The position numbers and the translations under genes are program-made. 64,000 nt of DNA from UBA946 sp031550725 (GTDB lineage Bacteria > Bacillota > Clostridia > Oscillospirales > Ruminococcaceae). Every line of letters starts with the position of its first letter. Position 1 is the first letter of the stretch. Below the pieces are notes generated by a model. The model saw nothing but the letters and a program-made list of their open reading frames with translations, was not told the origin of the DNA and made no database searches. The DNA is taken from assembly GCA_031550725.1 (NCBI GenBank), contig JAVBOH010000013.1:36998-100997 (forward strand). Direction: 5' to 3'. Shown piece by piece: positions 42,247 to 51,181 of this stretch.

Positions 42247-44769
42247 CTACTTATGCTTATATCTCTTAAAAGCTTTAATAATCTCATACCAAAATACAGA
42301 AACAGCTGCAAGCAAGAACATAATACCAACCTGTGCAAGATCAAGCGGTGCAAGCTTTAAAAAGCTGTTTAAAGGAGAATAAATTATAATCGCAAGTGCT
42401 AAAATGGTAACAGCACTAACTACACACATAACCTTGTCTTTGGCAAGCTTTTTCATAGAGTTTAAAACGAAATCCCTGTCTGAACTGTTTACTTGAACAA
42501 GAAAAAGGTTAGCAAGCATGATAATACCAAGTCCCATTGTACGTGCAATTTCAGCGTTGTCACTTGATTTATATACATACAAATAAGCTCCAAAGGATGC
42601 CATGAAAATTACAAATCCCTGCAAAACACTTTTCATAAACTGACGTGCAGTCAAAAGCTTTTCTTTTGGATTACGAGGGTTACGCTCCATAATATCGGTT
42701 TCAGCAGGCTGACGTTCAAGCACAATAGAACAAGTCGGGTCGATAACAAGCTCGAGTATAACAATATGCAGCGGAAGTAACAGCAACGCAGATGGCGCAA
42801 CCCCAAGCATAGGAGCTAAAAGTGATGCCATAGCGATTGGAATATGGATGCTGAAAATATATCCCACAGCCTTGCGGATATTATCATAAATACGCCTGCC
42901 ATCATGAACAGTTTCAACAATTGTGGTGAAATTATCGTCAAGCAAAATAAGGTCTGCTGCCTCTCTTGAAACCTCACTGCCACGCTTACCCATCGCAATG
43001 CCGATATCAGCGGCTTTAAGGGCAGGTGCATCATTAACTCCGTCGCCTGTCATGGCAACAATCTCGCCGCTTGCTTTAAAAGCTTTGACAATACGCATTT
43101 TATGCTCTGGTATAACCCTTGAAAAGATACTAACTGTCTTAACTTTTTCACGCAGCTCATCATCATCCATATTATTTAACATATCACCAGTAATGATATT
43201 ATCACAGTTTTTCATACCAACCTGTCTGGCAATAGATGATGCAGTAACACCGTTGTCACCAGTAATCATAACGACACGAATTCCTGCTTTATTGCAGGTT
43301 TCAATGTCACCCTTAACGCTTTCACGAGGAGGGTCAGAAAGTCCAGTAAGTCCTAAAAAATTAAGCTTGCAGTCCTCGATTTTTTCAGGGATATCACTTT
43401 CAGTTTCTATTTCAGCAAAAGCAGCAGCAATAACACGAAGTCCGTCAGCAGACATTTCCTCTGATTTTTTAATTATGTCATTATGTTCGTCTTTCGAAAG
43501 GTTACACAAGGTTAAAATTCGTTCAGGCGACCCTTTTGCAGCTATAACGATTTTGCCTGATTTCTCCCATACATGCCCCATCATTTTAAGCTCATTTGTG
43601 AAAGGATATTCAGTAATAAGCCTACCGTCAAAAAGATCATTCGATGAATAACCATTGCCATTGCAATGAGTTAAAATAGCTTTTTCCATTGGGTCATATG
43701 CATCAGTTTCACAAGCAAGCCCCATTATTTCGGTTAGTTTATTTTCATCTGCATTATGTGCATAAGTTTTATTTACTGTCATTTGATTAACTGTAATTGT
43801 ACCAGTCTTGTCAACGCATAAAACAGATACAGCACCAAGTGTTTCAACGCTTGGAAGCTTACGTACGAGTGAGCTTTTCTTAGCTAATCGCCATGCACCC
43901 ATAGAAAGAAAAACTGTGAGTACAACAGGAAATTCTTCTGGTATCATGGCCATGGAAAGAGTTATGCCAGACAATATGGACTCGATAACTCTGTCAGCAA
44001 ATTCATGGTCTGATATATTAAAATAGGTAATGACTGAAACAAGCACAAAAAGCACAGCAGCAAGAACAGCACATATCTTAACAAGCCAGTCTGTCTGCTT
44101 TTTAAGCGGTGTTTTTTCTTCTGTTACAGATGCAATATTCATGCCGATTTTACCATACTCCGTTTGAGAACCAATTTTATCAACAAGAATATATGCCGAC
44201 CCTTGAATGCAAAGTGTACCAGCATAGCAATAATCCTTACGCCAGTAGCCATCGCTGTTAGGTGTGTTTTCGATGTCATTGCAAACAGTTTTCCAAACAC
44301 CCTCTGCCTCGCCAGTTAGTGACGACTCATCAGTGCATAAATCGCTGCACTTGATAACAAAGCCGTCAGCAGATATTTTGCACCCCTCGCTGATAATCAT
44401 GATGTCATCAGGGACTAAATCCTCGCTTAAAATATCCTGTGGGGTGCCATCACGAATGACACGTACATGAGGTGCAGATAAATCCTTAAGTGCAGAAAGA
44501 GTTTTGTCTGTTTTCCATTCCTGAACGACATCAATTCCAATAATACCGATAACAAAAACGAGCATTATTGCGCCGTCACGAGCCTCACCTAAAATAAAAT
44601 AAATAATTGCAGCAGCAAGCAAAAGCAAAAACATAGGCTCACAGATAATTCCGATTACTTTTCTGAAAAAGCTCTCTTTCTTCTGTGCGCATAAGATATT
44701 TTTGCCATACTTACCCTGCAATTCTTTTACTTCACTTGATGTAAGACCATTTTTGATTTTGTTTGTCAT
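42247..44769 (-). CDS. P-type metal-cation ATPase under riboswitch control
   Basis: 840 aa. The actuator domain has DESSLTGEAEG. The phosphorylation motif is LCVDKTGTITVNQM (D at about 319). The hinge is MTGDGVNDAPALK. M4 has MIPEEFPVVLTVFL, a PEEFP variant of the PEGLP of P2A Ca pumps. About ten membrane helices are present, in the order typical of P2-type ATPases, without N-terminal heavy-metal CxxC domains. GGAGG precedes the ATG. The leader holds a NiCo-type riboswitch, so the substrate is more likely Ni2+, Co2+ or Fe2+ efflux than calcium (inference from the riboswitch). Confidence 0.88.
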   Translation of the reverse strand: MTNKIKNGLTSSEVKELQGKYGKNILCAQKKESFFRKVIGIICEPMFLLLLAAAIIYFILGEARDGAIMLVFVIGIIGIDVVQEWKTDKTLSALKDLSAPHVRVIRDGTPQDILSEDLVPDDIMIISEGCKISADGFVIKCSDLCTDESSLTGEAEGVWKTVCNDIENTPNSDGYWRKDYCYAGTLCIQGSAYILVDKIGSQTEYGKIGMNIASVTEEKTPLKKQTDWLVKICAVLAAVLFVLVSVITYFNISDHEFADRVIESILSGITLSMAMIPEEFPVVLTVFLSMGAWRLAKKSSLVRKLPSVETLGAVSVLCVDKTGTITVNQMTVNKTYAHNADENKLTEIMGLACETDAYDPMEKAILTHCNGNGYSSNDLFDGRLITEYPFTNELKMMGHVWEKSGKIVIAAKGSPERILTLCNLSKDEHNDIIKKSEEMSADGLRVIAAAFAEIETESDIPEKIEDCKLNFLGLTGLSDPPRESVKGDIETCNKAGIRVVMITGDNGVTASSIARQVGMKNCDNIITGDMLNNMDDDELREKVKTVSIFSRVIPEHKMRIVKAFKASGEIVAMTGDGVNDAPALKAADIGIAMGKRGSEVSREAADLILLDDNFTTIVETVHDGRRIYDNIRKAVGYIFSIHIPIAMASLLAPMLGVAPSALLLLPLHIVILELVIDPTCSIVLERQPAETDIMERNPRNPKEKLLTARQFMKSVLQGFVIFMASFGAYLYVYKSSDNAEIARTMGLGIIMLANLFLVQVNSSDRDFVLNSMKKLAKDKVMCVVSAVTILALAIIIYSPLNSFLKLAPLDLAQVGIMFLLAAVSVFWYEIIKAFKRYKHK

Positions 44770-44875
44770 AAAGTTTACCTCCGTTTTTTATTACGTATGA
44801 TAGCTCTATGCCACACTTTTTCAGCTATACTAATTCATACATTGATTAGTATTATATGCTCGCAAGTATAAAAAA

Positions 44876-44909
44876 ACACCTGCGGAACATACCACTGTCC
44901 CGCAGATGT
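44876..44909 (-). terminator. expression-platform terminator of the NiCo riboswitch
   Basis: Ten-pair stem ACATCTGCGG / CCGCAGGTGT (one wobble), then seven to eight T on the minus strand. Its 5' arm is shared with the last aptamer helix and the GCGGGACAG motif, so the two structures exclude each other. Confidence 0.8.
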
Positions 44910-44973
44910 GAAAAAACTCATCCGCTGCCATAAAAACGGCCCGACTCACGAATAATATTCGCAGTCTGTTCAG
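44895..44973 (-). promoter_or_regulatory. NiCo (czcD) riboswitch aptamer
   Basis: On the minus strand: CTGAACAGAC, a helix (GCGAA/TTCGT), GAGTCGGGCCG, a helix with GGCAGCGGATGAG, and CACATCTGCGGGACAG. Order, helices and the conserved CTGAxCAG, CGGGC and GCGGGACAG elements match the known NiCo aptamer, as I recall it from the published crystal structure sequence. It sits 100-200 bases before a metal P-type ATPase, the expected context. Metal binding would keep the terminator open (ON switch). The class is reported for Ni2+/Co2+ and also for Fe2+. Confidence 0.8.
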
Positions 44974-45012
44974 ATTGTACTGTATTAAATGCAGTGCAAA
45001 GAGATTATTAAT

Positions 45013-45041
45013 ACTATATCATATGCATTAACGATTGTCAA
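45013..45041 (-). promoter_or_regulatory. promoter of the riboswitch-ATPase unit
   Basis: TTGACA, 17-base spacer, TATAGT on the minus strand, about 40 bases before the aptamer. Confidence 0.8.
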
Positions 45042-45193
45042 GGGTTACAAGAAAAATTTTTACGATAAAAAAATAAATCAGATACATGAGAAAAGTTCGT
45101 GTATCTAATTTATAGTGAGTTAAGTTAAAAAACCTTTGGAATTTTTAACAGAGCTATGCTCGCTTTCGCACCAAAGGTGCGAAAAACTACCTG

Positions 45194-45272
45194 TATAGTT
45201 GGTTAAACGCTTTTCTGTATACACTACATGCAAATTTAAAACACTTGAGTGTTTTAAATTTAACCAACTATA
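45194..45272. repeat. nested inverted repeat of about 80 bases
   Basis: TATAGTTGGTTAAA / TTTAACCAACTATA outer arms enclose a second 30-base near-perfect palindrome (45232-45261, AAATTTAAAACAC arms). No gene inside. It may be a small non-coding repeat or MITE; it also forms terminator-like hairpins after the HD gene. A separate hairpin TTCGCACC/GGTGCGAA lies at about 45173-45191. Confidence 0.6.
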
Positions 45273-45294
45273 TTATAGGTATTTCTTTTATTGA

Positions 45295-45876
45295 TTATTT
45301 TCCCTCAAGAAAATATGACGCCTCCATATCAGCAGTGCTAAGTGCAAATGCAAGCGGAAACTTCTCGAAAGCATTACCGATACTGTTTTTATCCTCAATC
45401 CCTGAAAAGCCCATGTGATATCTAATAGCAAAAGCCTCCTCACGAGAAAGCTTCATAAACCCTGTGATTATGTAGACTGACTTTTCACCATGCCCATATG
45501 GAAGCTGGTCGTCAATAGTGTAGAAAGGTACTTTCTCCCAAACGCCCATGTCATTTTTACTGTTGCGGTAGTCAACCTTATAAAAATTTACCTTGCACAA
45601 ATCATGGAGCAAAGCTACTAAAGCAATGCTTTCATCGGAATAATCCATACCGTAAACTGATTTAGAACGCTCTCTTGAAAGATAGTCCTTTAAGCAATGA
45701 TAAACATTAAGGCTGTGTTCAAGTAAACCGCCCTCATGTGCGCCATGAAAACGAGTGCTTGCAGGTGCAGTGAAAAAATCACTGTTAGAAGAAAGCAGAT
45801 ATTCAAGCAGTTTGTCTGCTCCCTCACGGGTTATGTTCTCTTTGTATATAGTCAGAAATTCATCTTTATAGCTCAT
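45295..45876 (-). CDS. HD-domain phosphohydrolase
   Basis: 193 aa from the ATG at 45876, GGAG eight bases upstream. HGAHEGGLLEHSLNVYHCLK and ALVALLHDLCKVNFYKVD give the H...HD...D metal-binding pattern of HD hydrolases. YGHGEKSVYIITGFMKLS and FAIRYHMGFSG complete the fold. Such proteins hydrolyse phosphate esters of nucleotides; the substrate is unknown. Stand-alone gene with repeats on both sides. Confidence 0.85.
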   Translation of the reverse strand: MSYKDEFLTIYKENITREGADKLLEYLLSSNSDFFTAPASTRFHGAHEGGLLEHSLNVYHCLKDYLSRERSKSVYGMDYSDESIALVALLHDLCKVNFYKVDYRNSKNDMGVWEKVPFYTIDDQLPYGHGEKSVYIITGFMKLSREEAFAIRYHMGFSGIEDKNSIGNAFEKFPLAFALSTADMEASYFLEGK

Positions 45877-45910
45877 ATATTCATCTCCAGAATTTATGTT
45901 TATAAATATT

Positions 45911-46003
45911 ATTGCAGGGACATAAGCCAATGTAATTGGCTTTTATATCGTGTCCGATAATTTAACGATATAGAGCGGACACCATGTATGGTGTCCCTGC
46001 AAT
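45911..46003. repeat. MITE-like repeat with 12-bp terminal inverted repeats
   Basis: ATTGCAGGGACA (45911-45922) and TGTCCCTGCAAT (45992-46003) are perfect inverted ends of a 93-base element. Inside are two further hairpins, AAGCCAAT/ATTGGCTT and GGACACCAT/ATGGTGTCC. There is no ORF. The cloverleaf-like layout is typical of small intergenic repeats in Clostridia. Only one copy is present in this window. Confidence 0.65.
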
Positions 46004-46081
46004 GTTCACATTTATTATGCAGCGATTAAAATTTTACAAGTGCAGTATGGGCGCTGCGCCCGTTAAGTTAATATCATATTT

Positions 46082-48544
46082 TTACGCATTATACAAATCA
46101 TAATAAGACTTAATCTTAATTTTCTCCATTAGACTGTCAGCCGAAGAATTAAGCGGCAGTGACATTCTCGGAACGATAACAGAAATTTCCGTTCCATGAA
46201 TATCAAACCAGTTATCATTGAAAATACAGTCGAAATCATCAAAATCAATATAAACGCTTTTAGCAAAATTCTGTGAATTGAAAGAGAATTTATAAATGTC
46301 GCCAATCTGAATAACCTTACAGGAAATATCAGGGTTAAGGTATTCGAATTGTTTTGGCAGAACAAACATATAAGTGCCGCTTGAAACAAGCGTGTTATTC
46401 TGAACAAGCTTGTATTCGATATAATGATTTTTATGCATATCAGGAGTAAGCGAAGTTTTTCTGCTTGTGAGATGCAGGCAGTCAAGTGCAGAAAGTGCCT
46501 TAACTTCAACAGCCTCCTCACCGCTTGCAACAATAGTAGTGTCATTTTTACGCACTCGCCATTTCAGCTTGCCGACAAAATTAACAGTCTTTTCGTTAGA
46601 AATATTGAAAACAAGTTTTTCTTTATCAGCATCATCGATGGAGCATAAAACAGGGGAATAGAACTTCTTTGCATAGTAATGAAGTGCTTTCCAGCGTTGG
46701 TGATAGTCGATAGACGACCATGAAATGACAGGGTTGCTGTCATTAACCTGCCAGTAAAGTGAGCCCATGCAAACACCACGGTTTCTTCGCATATGCTCAA
46801 CGCTAACCTTGATAGCCTCCGCCTGAACAAGCTGTGTAGCATAAATCAGATTTTCAAAGCTATATGGATAATGCACCATCTGAGCAAGATAATACATGAT
46901 TTTTTCATTACCAAGCTCACACTTCTGATGAGCCTCCATAACAGGTGACATCAAATTGTAATCGGAGTTTTCAGCGAATGACTCAATAGTTTTCATGCAT
47001 GGAAGTGACTCAAAGCCATATTCAGAACAAAATCTGAACTTATAATTTTTAAAGTCAGTAAATGGCTTTAAGCTGTGCCAAACTGCCCAGTAATGAGTAT
47101 CACCCTTATTTTCAGCGCTTGAATCATTAAATCCGCCGCCTGATGACGGAGATGATGGCCAGTAAAAAGTCTGTGGGTCATAATGACGAACAACGCTCGG
47201 GATAATAACCTCGAACATATTTGTATAGCCCTCTTTTAACTCCTCATCTTCAGGAAGTCCCCAGTATTGCCATGCAGATTCAATTTCATTATTACCACAC
47301 CACATACCAAGCGATGCATGATTACGTAAACGCTTGACATTGTTAGCAACCTCTTTTTTAACTGTCGAATAAAATTCAGGTGTATTATCATAAACCGAGC
47401 AGGCAAACATAAAGTCCTGCCACACAAGAAGTCCTAGCTTGTCGCATAAATCATAAAAATAATCGTCAGGATAATAACCGCCGCCCCAAACCCTAATCAT
47501 GTTAAAGTTAGCAGAAACACAGCTTTGAAGCAGCTTTTTAGTGCGGCTGGAATTACATCTTGAAATAATATGGTCCTCAGGAATGTAATTTGCACCCATA
47601 GCAAAAATCTTCATGTCATTAACCTTAAAGCAGAATTCCTCGCCGGCATCATCCATATCACGAGAAATCTCAATCTTACGTAAGCCGAGGTTAAAAACGT
47701 GCCTGTCAACAGGCATATCATCATCGAAAAGCATAACCTCAACCATGTATAAATCCTGCTTGCCATAACCACGTACATTCCATAAAAACGGATTAATAAT
47801 AACATGGCTCATAAAAGTATGCGGCTTGATATCCTTTGAAGTCAATACAAATTCAGAGCCATCAGGTGCAGTAATATGAATATCAATATGAAGTCTGTCT
47901 GACATAATATCTTTAATAGAAGTGTCAAATTTAAGTGCAACACCACTAGCCATATGATTTTGCTTGACATAAACGCTTTCAATTCTAGCACCAATAACAC
48001 CAACTAAACAAACATCACGCCAGATACCCATATCAGGCAGCTTAGGACCCCAGTCCCAGCCATACATATAATGAGCCTTGCGAATATGAGGATAGCCTGA
48101 CATTGTGGATGAAACACCCCATAAGGAACGTTCAGTCTGTTTTTTTTCTATAAAGTTAATAGGTGAAAAAATCTTAACCTGCAATAAGTTTTCATCTGTT
48201 GCAAGCAAGTTTGTGACATCGAATTCATAAGTTCTGTGCATATTGTCGGTACTGCCAATCAGCATACCATTGAGATAGATTTCCGAAAGCGTATCAATGC
48301 CCTTAAAACGCATATATCGTTTAGAACAATCCATCATTTCAGGCTCTGGAACAAAGGATGTTTCAAACATATAATCATGTCTGCATAAATCCGTGCTGAT
48401 ATATTCATTCAAACGATAATATGGGTCGTCCATCAAACCGTTTTCAATAAAAGTTGAATAAAGCGACCCCGGTATTTTACAGCTAATTTTATTATCATCA
48501 TCACAACGATGCATTTTCCAGTTACCGCTCAGACTTTGAAGCAT
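46082..48544 (-). CDS. GH2 beta-mannosidase
   Basis: About 820 aa from the ATG at 48544 (AGGGTGG eight bases upstream). GH2 sugar-binding domain: GNWKMHRCDDD, YMRFKGIDTLSEIYLNGMLI. Catalytic barrel: IRVWGGGYYPDDYFYDLCDK, LLVWQDFMFACSVYDN, MWCGNNEIESAWQYW (acid/base E near 418), and FCSEYGFESLP (nucleophile E near 510). No signal peptide, so it is cytoplasmic and probably cleaves imported mannosides or N-glycan fragments to mannose. It has its own promoter, divergent from cysK. Confidence 0.92.
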   Translation of the reverse strand: MLQSLSGNWKMHRCDDDNKISCKIPGSLYSTFIENGLMDDPYYRLNEYISTDLCRHDYMFETSFVPEPEMMDCSKRYMRFKGIDTLSEIYLNGMLIGSTDNMHRTYEFDVTNLLATDENLLQVKIFSPINFIEKKQTERSLWGVSSTMSGYPHIRKAHYMYGWDWGPKLPDMGIWRDVCLVGVIGARIESVYVKQNHMASGVALKFDTSIKDIMSDRLHIDIHITAPDGSEFVLTSKDIKPHTFMSHVIINPFLWNVRGYGKQDLYMVEVMLFDDDMPVDRHVFNLGLRKIEISRDMDDAGEEFCFKVNDMKIFAMGANYIPEDHIISRCNSSRTKKLLQSCVSANFNMIRVWGGGYYPDDYFYDLCDKLGLLVWQDFMFACSVYDNTPEFYSTVKKEVANNVKRLRNHASLGMWCGNNEIESAWQYWGLPEDEELKEGYTNMFEVIIPSVVRHYDPQTFYWPSSPSSGGGFNDSSAENKGDTHYWAVWHSLKPFTDFKNYKFRFCSEYGFESLPCMKTIESFAENSDYNLMSPVMEAHQKCELGNEKIMYYLAQMVHYPYSFENLIYATQLVQAEAIKVSVEHMRRNRGVCMGSLYWQVNDSNPVISWSSIDYHQRWKALHYYAKKFYSPVLCSIDDADKEKLVFNISNEKTVNFVGKLKWRVRKNDTTIVASGEEAVEVKALSALDCLHLTSRKTSLTPDMHKNHYIEYKLVQNNTLVSSGTYMFVLPKQFEYLNPDISCKVIQIGDIYKFSFNSQNFAKSVYIDFDDFDCIFNDNWFDIHGTEISVIVPRMSLPLNSSADSLMEKIKIKSYYDLYNA

Positions 48545-48627
48545 AATCATGACCACCCTTTCAGTGTAAAAGTAATGAGGTAAATCGTGTCAGCTCTAAC
48601 ATTAAAACACACAAAATCCCAATATAT

Positions 48628-48656
48628 ATTATAACTCAAATTGTCAAATATGTCAA
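48628..48656 (-). promoter_or_regulatory. promoter of beta-mannosidase gene
   Basis: TTGACA, 17-base spacer, TATAAT on the minus strand, about 85 bases before the start codon. Confidence 0.8.
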
Positions 48657-48705
48657 TTACATATTGATTACAGAAAAAATATTACTATATGCTGATTAAA
48701 ACCTA

Positions 48706-48734
48706 TTGACAACTGAATATCAATATGTTATAAT
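48706..48734 (+). promoter_or_regulatory. promoter of cysK
   Basis: TTGACA, 17-base spacer, TATAAT on the plus strand, leaving a leader of about 130 bases before cysK with no clear structure. Confidence 0.8.
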
Positions 48735-48869
48735 GCATATATGTTTAGTAGGCAATAAAGTTTAAGATAAATTAAAAATACTAATAAAATTATCCATAAG
48801 CCATGTAAACAATTTTAATAAACTTGTGACAAAGAAGTATGGGTATAATAATGAAAGGAGTATATTGAC

Positions 48870-49799
48870 ATGAAAATATACAAACAAGTAACTGATTTAA
48901 TAGGAAGCACACCGCTTTTAGAGCTTGTGCATACTGAAGAAAAAGAGCAGCTTGAAGCTAAGATTTATGCAAAGCTTGAGTATTTCAATCCAGCTGGAAG
49001 TGTAAAGGACAGAGTAGCAAAGGGCATGATAGATGATGCCGAGGAAAAGGGACTATTAAAGACTGGAAGTGTAATAATCGAGCCAACAAGCGGAAATACT
49101 GGCATAGGGCTTGCGGCGATAGCAGCAGCAAAGGGATATAGGATTATTATTGTAATGCCTGAAACAATGAGCATGGAAAGAAGAACTTTGATGAAAGCAT
49201 ATGGTGCTGAGCTAGTTTTGACAGAGGGTGCAAAGGGAATGAGTGGTGCTATCGCAAAGGCTAATGAGCTTGCTGAAGAAACCCCAAACAGCTTTTTACC
49301 ATCACAGTTCACAAACCCTGCAAACCCAGCAATACACGAGAAAACAACAGGTGTTGAGATTTGGAACGATACCGATGGCAATGTTGATATTTTCGTTGCA
49401 GGAGTAGGAACAGGCGGAACAATTACTGGTGTCGGAGCATACTTGAAGTCAAAAAATCCTGATATAAAGATTGTAGCGGTTGAGCCAAAGAGTTCACCAG
49501 TGCTTTCACAGGGTGTTTCAGGAGCACATAAAATTCAAGGAATTGGTGCAGGCTTTGTACCGGAAATTCTTAATACAAAGATATATGATGAGATTATAAC
49601 TGTTGACAATGATGCTGCATTTGCAACGAGTAAAAATATCGTTAAAAACGAGGGTGTGCTTGTTGGAATTTCATCAGGAGCAGCTTTATGGGCAGCATTA
49701 ACTCTTGCAAAAAGACCTGAAAACAAGGGCAAAAATATAGTTGTACTTCTTCCTGACACAGGTGAGAGATATCTATCAACGCCATTGTTTAATGAATAA
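48870..49799 (+). CDS. cysK: cysteine synthase A
   Basis: 309 aa. YFNPAGSVKDRVAKGM holds the PLP lysine (K46). EPTSGNTGIGLA (73-78) binds the substrate carboxylate. VFVAGVGTGGTITGVG-type loop (DIFVAGVGTGGTITG) binds the PLP phosphate. VLLPDTGERYLST is the C-terminal signature. It condenses O-acetylserine with sulfide to give cysteine, in the cytoplasm. AAGGAG lies upstream. It is a single-gene unit with a strong promoter and its own terminator. Confidence 0.95.
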   Translation: MKIYKQVTDLIGSTPLLELVHTEEKEQLEAKIYAKLEYFNPAGSVKDRVAKGMIDDAEEKGLLKTGSVIIEPTSGNTGIGLAAIAAAKGYRIIIVMPETMSMERRTLMKAYGAELVLTEGAKGMSGAIAKANELAEETPNSFLPSQFTNPANPAIHEKTTGVEIWNDTDGNVDIFVAGVGTGGTITGVGAYLKSKNPDIKIVAVEPKSSPVLSQGVSGAHKIQGIGAGFVPEILNTKIYDEIITVDNDAAFATSKNIVKNEGVLVGISSGAALWAALTLAKRPENKGKNIVVLLPDTGERYLSTPLFNE

Positions 49800-49970
49800 T
49801 TTGATACATAGCTAATTATAATAGGTTGTTGCACGAAAAAACAATTGTGAATAAACGGTCGATTAATAAACACCCCTACGATTAACTCACGTAAATGTGT
49901 TGGTGTGATAAAGATAAATGAATTTGATTGGCAGTCAGAACGTAAAATAAAATCTATTATCTAATAAATA

Positions 49971-50015
49971 AAAATGGTATAATCACATTTCACTACGAAA
50001 TGGTTATACCATTTT
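49971..50015 (+). terminator. terminator downstream of cysK
   Basis: AAAATGGTATAA / TTATACCATTTT twelve-base arms with a T-rich tail on the plus strand. The 170 bases between cysK and this hairpin hold no gene. Confidence 0.75.
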
Positions 50016-50088
50016 TATTTTTATATAGCTGTGAACAATATTACAATCAAAAAACACATTTATCTAATCATATGGATATAACTTAATC

Positions 50089-50340
50089 TTAATAATTACT
50101 ATCAGAAGCTAATAACAGAGCATCACTGCGGCTCTCTATATGCAAAAGGTATACATCAATAATTTTACCGTCAGAATTTTGCATATACATGCGTACTTCG
50201 CCAGGTAATGAGCCGACTTTACATTCTTAGCACCATTAGCAATTTCATCACCATACTTAACAGCAAATTCCACACCGTCAATAACTTCATCACCGTGTTT
50301 AAATACATTTTTCAAGATTGTACTAAAAATGTCAGAAATA
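50089..50340 (-). pseudogene. remnant of a KHGDE toxin tip (D)
   Basis: On the minus strand the codons LKNVFKHGDEVIDGVEF, then VKYGDEIANGAKNV are readable, followed by a frameshift and a tail ending PGEVRMYMQNSDGKIIDVYL and a stop at 50089. Bases 50220-50420 also resemble 51530-51740 (end of an immunity gene plus start of a tip), so this is a decayed duplicate cassette. It is too broken to encode a toxin. Confidence 0.7.
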
Positions 50341-50499
50341 TGTTTATTGGTTAGAATATATTTAATCCAGCAACAGCAAACTCTATAAATTTTCCCTCAT
50401 CTGTATAGAATATATAATCATGTCAATGTCAATCATTACTCATAATCGTAACAGTCACATCAAGCTATTTTTAGAAATGCATGATTTATTTCTACGAAT

Positions 50500-50615
50500 T
50501 ATGGATTTACTGAGTTTAATGAAACTCTTGTTAACGGTTGCTCTCGAAAATTACTGTGTTTGATGAGAAGTTTGTGGTCGAGTTTAAGCCTGGGGTTGAG
50601 GTGGAGATTACATAG
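50500..50615 (+). pseudogene. 3' remnant of a large serine recombinase
   Basis: The plus strand reads FTEFNETLV, then after a frameshift KITVFDEKFVVEFKPGVEVE and a stop. This is the usual C-terminal end of Clostridial large serine recombinases (IEKITVYDxKFVVEFKSGxE). Nothing upstream of it remains. It marks a lost mobile element at the end of the toxin array. Confidence 0.6.
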
Positions 50616-50618
50616 CAA

Positions 50619-51164
50619 TTAAATTACATCTTTATGCCGAGTTACAGTCGCTACTATTCCTGCCATCATATCTTCTTTATTTTCCAGTGGAATATCATAT
50701 AATATATAGCCGACTATATAATCATCTTTATCTAAAAGCAATTCAACATTTGGTAGTATTAGTCGCTCAGTTGCCTGTTTAAAATTATCAAGTAAAATGA
50801 ATATTTTATCCGAATCGATTGAAATAATAAAATTATTATTGTCATCAATAGTATTAATGTCTGACCATATAATAGTATCAATAATAGGATTACCATAATT
50901 AACTGGCAATTTATTGAAATCGTAATTTATTTCTGAATAATCAACTAAATCGTTAATAGAAACAACAATTACTGAATATATTTTATGTGAATTACTATTG
51001 ACTTTTAATTCAATAAAAGACGATTTTTCATTAAGTATTCTGTAATAATATATTTCTTCTGACTGTAAATCATTTAATGGATATTCAACTGTTATTGGAA
51101 CATAAAAATCAGTTTCCACAATTGCTGGAATCTTTTCTGGTAGTATTTCTTTAACTTTCAACAT
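50619..51164 (-). CDS. immunity-like protein 5
   Basis: 181 aa. MLKVKEILPEKIPAIVETDF, then YYYRILNEKSSFIELKVNSN and VELLLDKDDYIVGYILYD suggest a beta-rich soluble protein. No family recognised. It starts 18 bases after the stop of the orphan toxin tip at 51182, the position of a cognate immunity gene, so it probably neutralises that tip. Intact frame with a GAGGAG site (AAAGAGGAGCAAATTT) upstream. Confidence 0.6.
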   Translation of the reverse strand: MLKVKEILPEKIPAIVETDFYVPITVEYPLNDLQSEEIYYYRILNEKSSFIELKVNSNSHKIYSVIVVSINDLVDYSEINYDFNKLPVNYGNPIIDTIIWSDINTIDDNNNFIISIDSDKIFILLDNFKQATERLILPNVELLLDKDDYIVGYILYDIPLENKEDMMAGIVATVTRHKDVI

Positions 51165-51181
51165 AAATTTGCTCCTCTTTT

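Noticed and set aside
42923..43651. 242-codon plus-strand ORF opposite the P-type ATPase
   Set aside because: It is antisense to the conserved hinge and P domain, has a serine-rich composition typical of reverse-frame shadows, and no ribosome site.
44876..45041. yybP-ykoY (Mn) or M-box (Mg) riboswitch before the P-type ATPase
   Set aside because: The conserved cores of those classes are absent; the CTGAxCAG and GCGGGACAG elements fit the NiCo class instead.
49874..49930. Possible repeat of the 56340 region (GATAAAGATA context)
   Set aside because: Only about ten to fifteen bases match; too short to claim a direct repeat around the toxin array.
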